Source: CAYWXK01 sp964462515
GTDB taxonomy: Bacteria > Planctomycetota > Phycisphaerae > Sedimentisphaerales > Anaerobacaceae
Direction of reading: 5' to 3'
NCBI GenBank assembly: GCA_964462515.1
Contig: CAYWXK010000073.1
Location: 1-12,954, forward strand
DNA: 12,954 nucleotides
Shown: positions 7,257 to 12,954 of the stretch, one piece after another
How positions within the stretch are numbered: position 1 is the first letter of the stretch
How the letters are laid out: each line of letters begins with the position of its first letter
Position numbers and translations under genes: made by a program
Notes under the pieces: model-generated
Database searches by the model: none
Seen by the model: the letters and a program-made list of their open reading frames with translations, nothing else
Told to the model about the DNA's origin: nothing

Positions 7257-9158
7257 TTATGGGCAATCACTGCTTGAATCACCGCATGCAAGCCAATCGG
7301 AAGCCATAATAACAATATCCTCCAGATCGACTACACAATCATTATTCAAGTCTCCTTCGTGCCTAAGTCCACAGGATAAAAGGTATTGGGCCATCACTTC
7401 TTCAATGGCCATCTGAGAAATCTTGTGTTCTTTGTGTGAGGAATCGAGATACAGGTAATAGAATCCCTCGCCAAGCGCATTGACGGCCTCGGTTACAATT
7501 GGTTGGAACGTGCGGTAATTAATTCCCCAGAAACAACAGGAATCATACTGATTCAGGATATGAACCTGGCCCCGGCCCCGACCATAACTTCCCAGAATAT
7601 AGATATCCAGCCAACTGGCTATATGCTCATATAGAGCCGGCCATTCCTGTTCAGCATCGCCCTTTGAACCATTTGGACAAGGACCGGAGCGTAGATACAA
7701 AGGCAACGAGCCGGCTACAGGAAAACTCAACTTTATTCTCGTATCCAGCGCCGCGCACAGATGTGTGGTCCAACCGCCGCCGGAGATTCCTGCCATATTA
7801 ATATCCCCGTAGTCGAATTTAGTCTCTACATAATTGAGGGCGATAATTACCGGTTCAATGAAAAAACGAATGAAGCTTCCTTTTGAGTTTTCCAGCACGG
7901 GTGACATTGCATCGTGGCCGGCGGTGCCGGAAGAAAAAGTGCGGGTGCCATGGTTGGGAACATTTTGCGCTGTTCGCGTATTCTCTCCAAACAGCGGCAT
8001 CCAGAACGTCAGGACAGAAAAACCCTCATCCAGAAAATATCTTATTGTTTCTCGTCCGCCGGCTGTGAGAATGTCGCTGCTGTGACCCATCTGGAAAATC
8101 AACAATCTATTTATTTTTCTTTTCGGATGCAAATGATAAACATAGGAATGTAGCTCATAATCCATTCGGATGTCGATTCGGTCGATTTCATCGAGGTTGT
8201 CACTGCCTATCGTTGAAATCCAATCCGGAATACCATGAAATCTAAAAATCGCCATCTCATCTTCGGTTAAAATACGATTATACAAGCGCACATCATCAAT
8301 CAGTCCGATGTAATCCTCAATGAGTCCCTGGACGCCATAGGACCCTCCTAAAGTTATCGTGTTGTTGAACCAACCGGGAAACGTCGGATTGCCCAATTGT
8401 TTGAGGTCGCCATCAAGATAAAACTTCATAGTACTTGTAGCACCATGGAATGTCAGGGCAACATGATGCCATTTGCCTTGGGTAACAGACCATTCTCCTG
8501 TATGGCCTGTGCCGCCTTTCTCTTTCCATTCGGGCCAATTAATAGCCCCGGTAATGCTGGTACCATTGGAAAAATACCGCAGAAAGACAGACTCCCAACC
8601 TTTACCTCCATCCTTATAGTAATCATATCCAGCACTTAGAAACATACCTACATTGCCAGGAGCCCCTTTCACCCAACACATTAAAGTCCAGTCGGCCCCC
8701 ACTGTGCCGAGCGGCAAGGTAACATAATCCCCACCATTAAATTGGGCGGCGCCGTCAAAAACACCGTTATCAGTCCCTGCTTTGACCGGCCCGTTGGGAA
8801 TGCCCTGTTGGCTTTTGCCGCTGGAATCGGAGAAATCTCCGTCGAATTTCCAATGTCCGACCAAGTGGTCGGACGGTGGATAAATGGTATCCCGATTATC
8901 CGGGTCATCTTTTGATAGCCGAGTAACCGCTGTCGGCAAATGTACTGGCCAACCAGCTTCCAGCCATAAATAGCGAATGATATCATTACGAATTCTTTCG
9001 GCATCTGCGTCTATGGTTATATGTACTTGAGAAGGGACATCGATAGTCCAATAATAGGGTTCAATCTGTGTATAACAATCAACAGCGGAAGACCGTGTTC
9101 CACTTAATTTGAAAAGGACGAAAATAACACCAACGCTAATTCGGCTGAAATGCCGCAT
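7257..9158 (-). CDS. Secreted LamG + alpha/beta hydrolase + dockerin-like protein (candidate esterase)
   Basis: The 633-residue protein starts with a signal peptide (about 1-25). A short beta-rich segment and a LamG/concanavalin-A-like domain (about 97-305, opening LVGHWKFDGDFSDSSG and closing IGLIDDVRLYNRILTEDE) follow. An alpha/beta hydrolase domain spans about 325-597. The nucleophile elbow is GISGG with Ser about 459; candidate acid and base are Asp about 539 (NQYDSCC) and His 575 or 578 (DSSHKEH). The tail (about 601-625) has one clear dockerin-like calcium motif, GDLNNDCVVDLEDI. It is probably an extracellular carboxylesterase removing acyl groups from a glycan, given its glycoside hydrolase neighbour; the substrate is inferred. 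A CGGAGA site about 5 nt before the ATG supports the start. Confidence 0.88.
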   Translation of the reverse strand: MRHFSRISVGVIFVLFKLSGTRSSAVDCYTQIEPYYWTIDVPSQVHITIDADAERIRNDIIRYLWLEAGWPVHLPTAVTRLSKDDPDNRDTIYPPSDHLVGHWKFDGDFSDSSGKSQQGIPNGPVKAGTDNGVFDGAAQFNGGDYVTLPLGTVGADWTLMCWVKGAPGNVGMFLSAGYDYYKDGGKGWESVFLRYFSNGTSITGAINWPEWKEKGGTGHTGEWSVTQGKWHHVALTFHGATSTMKFYLDGDLKQLGNPTFPGWFNNTITLGGSYGVQGLIEDYIGLIDDVRLYNRILTEDEMAIFRFHGIPDWISTIGSDNLDEIDRIDIRMDYELHSYVYHLHPKRKINRLLIFQMGHSSDILTAGGRETIRYFLDEGFSVLTFWMPLFGENTRTAQNVPNHGTRTFSSGTAGHDAMSPVLENSKGSFIRFFIEPVIIALNYVETKFDYGDINMAGISGGGWTTHLCAALDTRIKLSFPVAGSLPLYLRSGPCPNGSKGDAEQEWPALYEHIASWLDIYILGSYGRGRGQVHILNQYDSCCFWGINYRTFQPIVTEAVNALGEGFYYLYLDSSHKEHKISQMAIEEVMAQYLLSCGLRHEGDLNNDCVVDLEDIVIMASDWLACGDSSSDCP

Positions 9159-9200
9159 AAAGTCTCCGTCTCAAAAATGGACGAATATGATAAATTATAG

Positions 9201-9229
9201 ATTATAGCCTATTGCTCACAATCTGCCAA
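9201..9229 (-). promoter_or_regulatory. Sigma-70-type promoter of the LamG-hydrolase-dockerin gene
   Basis: TTGGCA (9229-9224), a spacer of exactly 17 bp and a perfect TATAAT (9206-9201) predict a transcript start near 9194 and a leader of about 36 nt to the ATG at 9158. It is the best promoter match seen in the window. Confidence 0.75.
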
Positions 9230-9253
9230 GAATGTTTCGCAAATACTTTCATG

Positions 9254-9347
9254 CTACTCATCCATCTAACTGTTCGATGAGAAGTAGTAGATGAAGCGTG
9301 CACCGAATGCGCTACGCGTGTACAGAAGCAGGCAAACTACTTCATCG
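9254..9347. repeat. Nested inverted repeats with competing stems, upstream of the hydrolase promoter
   Basis: CGATGAGAAGTAGT (9275-9288) pairs with ACTACTTCATCG (9336-9347), 12 bp with a 2-nt bulge. The same left arm can instead pair with CTACTCATC (9254-9262). It lies just upstream of the -35 box at 9229. It could be an operator, or a folded RNA if transcribed; nothing else identifies it, and it does not fold as a tRNA. Confidence 0.4.
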
Positions 9348-9488
9348 TTATGATAACAATTTCATATACGTTGACCTTTGGTACAGTGAACTTGACGCAG
9401 CAACCCTGCGCCTCAAGCGACACGAGGAACGGCAGCTAAACTTTTTGCTTGTTCTTCTGGTACTTATACCCATCGGGTGAAAGTCTTA

Positions 9489-9506
9489 ACCTGTGACATT
9501 TTTGCT
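9489..9506. repeat. 18-base element shared with 2435-2452
   Basis: ACCTGTGACATTTTTGCT here matches ACCTGTGTCATTTTTGCT at 2435-2452 in 17 of 18 positions, in the same orientation. The flanks are only loosely similar (GGGTGAAAGTCTT against GGGCAAAGTTCT). Confidence 0.4.
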
Positions 9507-9657
9507 TACGTCTAACAGTGTTTTCCGTCAGCAGAAGTGGCTCAGGTTGGAGCCTTAAGTTAAGAGAGGGATGTAAAGATGGAAACTGGATGAACCATAC
9601 CAGTATATTAAAATTGAAGGTTAAGTGTTTGAGTGCCTTCGGCTTTATTAGGCTAAC

Positions 9658-9683
9658 GGTCAGGTAATGTAATCATTCTGACC
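9658..9683. repeat. Hairpin GGTCAG/CTGACC with inner AATG/CATT stem
   Basis: The outer 6-bp and inner 4-bp stems are separated by a 2-nt bulge and closed by a 4-nt loop. It lies just beyond the stop of the small minus-strand frame at 9690. No T-run follows on either strand, so a simple terminator is not supported. Confidence 0.4.
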
Positions 9684-9689
9684 CGCAAA

Positions 9690-9806
9690 TTATGAGTTTT
9701 GATGTCTTAGTTCTACAACGCCATTTTGGCTCAAGGTTTTTGCCTGGGATAGCCGAAGGTAGGAACAAATAGAGACAACAAAATTGGTGACTGCCTTGCT
9801 TGTCAT
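9690..9806 (-). CDS. Possible 38-residue small protein with a strong ribosome-binding site
   Basis: An ATG at 9806 is preceded by AAAAGGAG with a 6-nt gap, one of the best Shine-Dalgarno sites in the window. The product begins MTSKAVTNFVVSICSYLRLS and ends ELRHQNS before TAA at 9690. It has a basic start and a modest hydrophobic stretch (about 6-20) but no recognisable domain. A perfect 6-bp hairpin (9821-9836) sits just upstream of the Shine-Dalgarno and another hairpin (9658-9683) just past the stop. It could be a real small gene, or the intact start of a gene that has since decayed. I do not recognise the family. Confidence 0.3.
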   Translation of the reverse strand: MTSKAVTNFVVSICSYLRLSQAKTLSQNGVVELRHQNS

Positions 9807-9820
9807 GGTCGACTCCTTTT

Positions 9821-9836
9821 GATGCCGTAAGGCATC
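9821..9836 (-). promoter_or_regulatory. GATGCC/GGCATC hairpin before the small ORF
   Basis: A perfect 6-bp stem with a GTAA loop on the plus strand (TTAC on the minus strand) ends 4 nt before the AGGAG of the small frame. If transcribed leftward it could affect ribosome access. Confidence 0.35.
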
Positions 9837-10000
9837 TTGACGATAGAGTTGAAGAATTTACGTAATTCTTTTTAACAACAACTCTTATCGACAGAGAGTC
9901 AACCATTTCTTTTATACACTTCTTAAAACTGGGGATGATTCAGGCCTACTTGCCCTTGATTTGCAGGCAGGTTGAGGGTATCTTAAGAGCAGGAACTGGA

Positions 10001-11029
10001 ATGAAGACAAGAGTAAAAACACGTTTGAGGGTCAAGAAGCTCGGCGAGCTTCTGGCAAACAAGAGCAATCTGTTGATTGTGATGCAAGATAATCCCGACC
10101 CTGATTCAATTGCGGCGGCGGTGGCGCTTCGGAAACTGGCGAATAGCTTAGCTGAGGTCCAATGCTCGATAACGCACGGCGGGACAGTAGGGCGGGCGGA
10201 GAACCGGGCGCTGGTGCGATATCTGGGTTTGAATCTGCGGCATTTCAGCGAGATTGAGTTTGATAAGTTTGATTTAGTAGCGACGGTGGATACGCAGCCT
10301 GGTGCGGGGAATAATTGTTTGCCGGCAAATGTTATGCCTGCTATCGTGGTGGACCATCATCCGTTTCGGCGTGCCAGCCATGGTGCGCAGTTGATTGATA
10401 TTCGCAGGGCATACGGTGCTACGTCAACGATATTGTTTGAGTATCTTGTTGAGGCGGGGATAGAGCTTGAGATACCGTTGGCGACCGCGTTACTATATGG
10501 TATTCGTTCGGACACGCAGTATCTGGGGAGAGGGGCTGGGCCTGCGGATATTGCGGCGGCGACGGCGTTATTTGCGATAGCGAATATGAGGATGCTTGGC
10601 GAGATTCAGCGAGGAAGCGTGCAGAGGGAATACTTTGCAATGCTGACGAGGGCGCTGGAGAATGCGAGGGTTTATGGGCGGTGCATAATTACGCGGCTGG
10701 GCCAGATTGATAATCCGGATATGATTGGTGAGGTGGCGGACCTTCTGGAGCGGGATGAGGGAGCGATGTGGGCGATGTGCAGCGGTTTTTTTGGTGATAA
10801 GCTGTTAATATCGGTGCGGACATCGGAGGAAGGTAAAGATGCGGATGAGGTGGTGCGGCAGGTTGTTGCCAGGCGAGGGACGGGCGGGGGACATCAGAAT
10901 TACGCCGGTGGACAGATTCCGCTGCGTAAAGGGACAGCGGCGGAACAAACTAACCTGCAGAAGCTAATTGAGCAGAAGTTTTTGAAGGTGGTGGGGGTCG
11001 ATAGTGAGGGCGAGTCGAAGTTGATTTAA
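10001..11029 (+). CDS. DHH-family phosphoesterase, NrnA-type (oligoribonuclease / pAp phosphatase-like)
   Basis: The DHH domain holds its ordered metal-binding motifs: DNPDPDS (about residues 30-36), VDTQP (about 96-100), and VVDHHPF with the DHH triad at about 118-120, then YGATSTILFEYL and GIRSDTQYLG. The C-terminal DHHA1 domain has GTGGGHQNYAGG (about 293-304), the substrate-binding GGGH motif. Related enzymes use manganese to degrade very short RNAs and dephosphorylate 3'-phosphoadenosine 5'-phosphate in the cytoplasm; which activity applies here is not decidable. The frame also opens at an ATG at 9935, but AGGA at 9991-9994, 6 nt before the ATG at 10001, and family length favour a 342-residue protein. 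The MarC gene follows after 53 bp. Confidence 0.9.
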   Translation: MKTRVKTRLRVKKLGELLANKSNLLIVMQDNPDPDSIAAAVALRKLANSLAEVQCSITHGGTVGRAENRALVRYLGLNLRHFSEIEFDKFDLVATVDTQPGAGNNCLPANVMPAIVVDHHPFRRASHGAQLIDIRRAYGATSTILFEYLVEAGIELEIPLATALLYGIRSDTQYLGRGAGPADIAAATALFAIANMRMLGEIQRGSVQREYFAMLTRALENARVYGRCIITRLGQIDNPDMIGEVADLLERDEGAMWAMCSGFFGDKLLISVRTSEEGKDADEVVRQVVARRGTGGGHQNYAGGQIPLRKGTAAEQTNLQKLIEQKFLKVVGVDSEGESKLI

Positions 11030-11043
11030 TTTGATAAGAGAAT

Positions 11044-11059
11044 CCCAAATAAATTTGGG
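11044..11059. repeat. CCCAAAT/ATTTGGG hairpin between the DHH and MarC genes
   Basis: A perfect 7-bp stem with a 2-nt centre lies in the 53-bp gap. No T-run follows, so it is more likely an mRNA-processing or stability structure, or a protein-binding palindrome, than a terminator. Confidence 0.4.
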
Positions 11060-11082
11060 GGCTAAATATGTAGGGGGCAGAT

Positions 11083-11667
11083 ATGGTTAAGAATATATTG
11101 CTGTCGTTTATACCGATATTTGTTGCTGTTGATGCGATTGGGGTGCTTCCGATTTTTGTGTCACTGACGGCAGGGATAGATGAGAAGAAGAAGGCGAAGG
11201 TTATTGCGCAATCGGTGGTAACGGCTTCATGTTTAGCAGTTGGTTTTATATTTTTAGGCAAGGCGGTTTTCAGGGTTCTGGGGATAACGATTGGGGACTT
11301 TATGGTAGCGGGCGGAGCGATACTTTTCTGCCTTGCAATTACGGACATTATAAATCCGGTTAAGGAGAGGCGGATACCAGGAGATGAGCTTGGGGCGGTC
11401 CCGCTGGGGACGCCATTGATAGTTGGGCCGGCGGTTTTGACGACGTCGATAGTTATAATATCGCAGTATGGATTGGTGGCGACGCTGATATCGGTGCTGG
11501 TAAATATTGTGCTGGCAGGGGTAATATTTAGTTTGTCGGGCGTGGTGATAAAGGTTTTGGGAGAGGCAGGGTCGAAGGCACTTTCGAAGGTAGCGAGTTT
11601 GCTTTTGGCGGCGATTGCAGTGATGCTGGCGAGGAAGGGGCTGACACAGTTTATTGGGCAGATTTGA
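11083..11667 (+). CDS. MarC-family integral membrane protein
   Basis: The 194-residue protein has about six hydrophobic helices, matching the MarC/UPF0056 family in length and plan. The start LLSFIPIFVAVDAIGVLPIF, the mid segment FMVAGGAILFCLAITDII and the conserved VPLGTPLIVGPAVLTTSIV are all characteristic. It sits in the cytoplasmic membrane; the transported substrate, if any, is not established for the family, and the old multiple-antibiotic-resistance name does not prove a resistance role. An AGGGGG stretch at 11072-11077 lies just before the ATG. It is probably co-transcribed with the DHH gene, although the proteins have no obvious shared task. Confidence 0.92.
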   Translation: MVKNILLSFIPIFVAVDAIGVLPIFVSLTAGIDEKKKAKVIAQSVVTASCLAVGFIFLGKAVFRVLGITIGDFMVAGGAILFCLAITDIINPVKERRIPGDELGAVPLGTPLIVGPAVLTTSIVIISQYGLVATLISVLVNIVLAGVIFSLSGVVIKVLGEAGSKALSKVASLLLAAIAVMLARKGLTQFIGQI

Positions 11668-11681
11668 TTTTTTATTGTTTC

Positions 11682-11710
11682 CCGTTAGAAAAAATTTAAC
11701 TTTCTAACGG
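11682..11710 (+). terminator. 10-bp hairpin after MarC
   Basis: CCGTTAGAAA pairs perfectly with TTTCTAACGG across a 9-nt loop, 15 bp past the MarC stop. There is no T-run after it, so termination is inferred from position and stem strength only. Confidence 0.5.
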
Positions 11711-11743
11711 CGTGAATATCCCTATTACGGCGGCGGGATTCAC

Positions 11744-11772
11744 AAAAAGACTTCCTGAGAGCGAAGGAAGTC
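11744..11772 (-). terminator. Intrinsic terminator of the discoidin-like gene
   Basis: Read leftward, GACTTCCT and AGGAAGTC form a perfect 8-bp stem with an 8-nt loop (11749-11772) followed by TTTTT (11748-11744). It lies 57 bp past the stop at 11829. Confidence 0.7.
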
Positions 11773-11828
11773 AAAGGCGCCGAATTTTGGGGGATTCCTA
11801 CTATTAGCGCATTTTCAAATCAGCCATA

Positions 11829-12542
11829 TTACTCTACTGGTCTGCCATAGATCTCTACTTCGACGTAGTGGTTCAAATCATTGTTGGTATTGCCTTTGCT
11901 ATAAAGGCGGACATAACGGGCACGCACACCTTTGGCGTCAATGAGTTTACCCTCGTTAGTTTCGACATAGTATTTATCCTGGCCGATACCCAAGCCGGCT
12001 GAATTGTCAATGTCATTGTTGAAAAGCGTCCTGACATTTGTGATAAAATCAGCATCATCAGCAATCTGCACCACCACGTCAAAATAAACCCGCGCTTCCT
12101 TATGGTAATGCCATATCACAATCGCGTATATCTCGTGCATCGTCTGCAAATCTATTGTAACGTGCTGCAGAAGTGGGCCTAACTCGACATAACTGCCGTC
12201 GATTGCTTCCTTGTCCCCATCGGTAATCAATTTGATTTCGCCGATGACCGGCTCTTCATCACTGCTGGAAACAGGCTTTCCAAAAGCGACATTTTTTATC
12301 CCGATGGGGGCCAGGAACAGCGGACGCGGCCTGCCCAGCGGCTTCTCAAGATTGTCAACCTTGAAATGCTGCGGCGTCCCCACAAACATCGGTCTCGGCA
12401 GCTTAATATCGACCACTTCATATCCTTCTGGGACATATACTTCACCACTGATGAGAATTTGTGCCGGCCCTACAGAAGGCTTCGCATCCGGGACATTCGA
12501 CTTAAAATAATAAATGCCGCTCACTACAGCGATAATTATCAC
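11829..12542 (-). CDS. Membrane-anchored discoidin / F5-8 type C-like protein
   Basis: From the GTG at 12542 this is 237 residues; the frame plausibly starts 13 codons upstream at an ATT (12579-12581), giving 250. The extension MTRGAIPKLAVAA would add a basic N-terminus to the hydrophobic IIIAVVSGIYYF helix, making a proper signal-anchor, and an AAGGAG sits 4 nt before the ATT. After a Pro-rich linker (about 20-80) comes a galactose-binding-like domain (about 85-237): NVAFGKPVSSSD, ITDGDK, HVTIDLQTMHEIYAIVIWHYH, and the closing RARYVRLYSKG and VEVEIYGRP. Such domains bind glycans or other surface ligands. It should sit in the membrane facing outward. The gene is convergent with MarC and stands alone. 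Confidence 0.82.
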   Translation of the reverse strand: MIIIAVVSGIYYFKSNVPDAKPSVGPAQILISGEVYVPEGYEVVDIKLPRPMFVGTPQHFKVDNLEKPLGRPRPLFLAPIGIKNVAFGKPVSSSDEEPVIGEIKLITDGDKEAIDGSYVELGPLLQHVTIDLQTMHEIYAIVIWHYHKEARVYFDVVVQIADDADFITNVRTLFNNDIDNSAGLGIGQDKYYVETNEGKLIDAKGVRARYVRLYSKGNTNNDLNHYVEVEIYGRPVE

Positions 12543-12578
12543 AGCAGCGACAGCAAGTTTTGGAATTGCTCCTCTCGT

Positions 12579-12592
12579 AATCGTTCTCCTTA
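12579..12592 (-). promoter_or_regulatory. Shine-Dalgarno with candidate ATT start codon
   Basis: On the minus strand AAGGAG, a 4-nt gap AACG, then ATT opens the frame of the discoidin-like gene. Between the upstream in-frame TGA (near 12674) and the GTG at 12542 there is no ATG, GTG or TTG in frame, and the GTG itself has no well-placed ribosome-binding site. Confidence 0.45.
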
Positions 12593-12954
12593 AAGTTTGA
12601 AAATTTGTGTCAGTCCTATGAATTTTGCTTTCTGCCTTACTTTTATGTCTTTGTGCCTTTGTTGTTAATAATCAGGGTATTTAGCCTGCCGTTTCACGGC
12701 AGGTTAGGTGTTACCCCGCCCTTTGCGGTTTCGTGCCCGAACTACCAGATTGTCGGCATCGCTCCCAGAGATACTTTCAGCCATAGCTAAAATCCCGAAG
12801 CATCGGGGCCACAAATACAATTGCGCTAACATCCTTTATGTTACACCTTATTGCAAAAAAATCCCAAAAAATGAGTTTTTTAGCACAGAGGAAGGCCAAA
12901 AAAGTAATGGGTCAGTTACGGGTGGGTTGAGGGATGACCCAAGCAATTCCTCGT
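12582..12954. other. Right-end intergenic region
   Basis: It contains the hairpin at 12685-12703 and a second small stem CCCGA/TCGGG (12794-12807). I see no convincing gene or promoter on either strand; the longest plus-strand frame (12605-12790) has no ribosome-binding site and no recognisable domain. Confidence 0.5.
12685..12703. repeat. CCTGCCG/CGGCAGG hairpin
   Basis: A perfect 7-bp GC-rich stem with a 5-nt loop, extendable by G-T and A-T pairs. It lies upstream of the discoidin-like gene and resembles intergenic repeats of the REP kind, but there is only one copy here. Confidence 0.45.

Larger units (their letters stand above)
9159..10000. other. 842-bp gap between divergent gene groups
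   Basis: Left to right it holds the hydrolase promoter, the competing inverted repeats, the 18-base element, a hairpin and the possible small ORF. Between 9350 and 9480 there is a 60-codon plus-strand frame with a GTG start and no ribosome-binding site, which I do not accept as a gene. A weak plus-strand promoter candidate (TCGACA, 19 bp, TATACA, about 9888-9918) could serve the DHH gene. Confidence 0.5.

Noticed and set aside
9275..9347. tRNA-like fold of about 73 nt
   Set aside because: It has no T-arm consensus, no plausible anticodon arm and no CCA-proximal acceptor pairing; only one long bulged stem is present.
9298..9480. 60-codon plus-strand frame with a GTG start
   Set aside because: No ribosome-binding site and no recognisable domain. 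Its start overlaps the inverted-repeat structure at 9275-9347, which explains part of the sequence.
9470..9690. Possible group II intron remnant (GGGTGAAAGTCTTAACC, GGATGTAAAGATGG)
   Set aside because: The phrases only loosely recall intron domain I; no domain V hairpin and no intron-encoded reverse transcriptase are present.
1032..10330. Palindrome TTGCCGGCAA near 1032-1041 and again within the DHH gene near 10318-10330
   Set aside because: The second copy is explained by coding sequence, and short GC palindromes recur by chance.
10950..11348. 132-codon minus-strand frame across the DHH-MarC junction
   Set aside because: It is antisense to two clear family members and its composition only mirrors their codons.

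Overview
The window reads as accessory chromosomal DNA from a Planctomycetota bacterium, most likely of the class Phycisphaerae. The case rests on family habits, not on a marker gene. Two secreted enzymes end in dockerin-like calcium-binding tails. There is a ThuA-domain protein, a large secreted parallel beta-helix protein and a membrane-anchored discoidin-fold protein. The integrase at the left edge has the N-terminal block and the NCGFG catalytic-region variant that I associate with planctomycete integrases.

Left and centre (1-9158) are all on the minus strand. From right to left, in the order of transcription, they are: a secreted LamG + alpha/beta hydrolase + dockerin protein (7257-9158); a secreted LamG + TIM-barrel glycoside hydrolase + dockerin protein (5044-6951); a secreted beta-helix protein (2523-4610/4616); a secreted ThuA-like protein (1066-2088); and the N-terminal 263 residues of a tyrosine recombinase that runs off the left edge (1-790). 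The four secreted proteins look like a small exported polysaccharide-degradation set. Gaps of 275-434 bp and separate promoter candidates suggest several transcription units, not one operon.

The gaps are not empty. Three of them carry a same-orientation repeat sharing the 14-mer GGGTGTTCAGCAGG. One also holds a decayed fragment of an RCC1-type repeat gene. Another holds four hairpins in about 100 bp that resemble the right end / omega-RNA of an IS200/IS605 (TnpB) element, with no tnpB beside it.

The right part carries two plus-strand housekeeping-type genes: a DHH phosphoesterase of the NrnA type (10001-11029) and a MarC-family membrane protein (11083-11667). A hairpin region separates these from a convergent minus-strand gene for a membrane-anchored discoidin-like protein (11829-12542). 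That gene probably begins 13 codons further upstream at a non-canonical ATT codon. No rRNA, tRNA or CRISPR array was seen.
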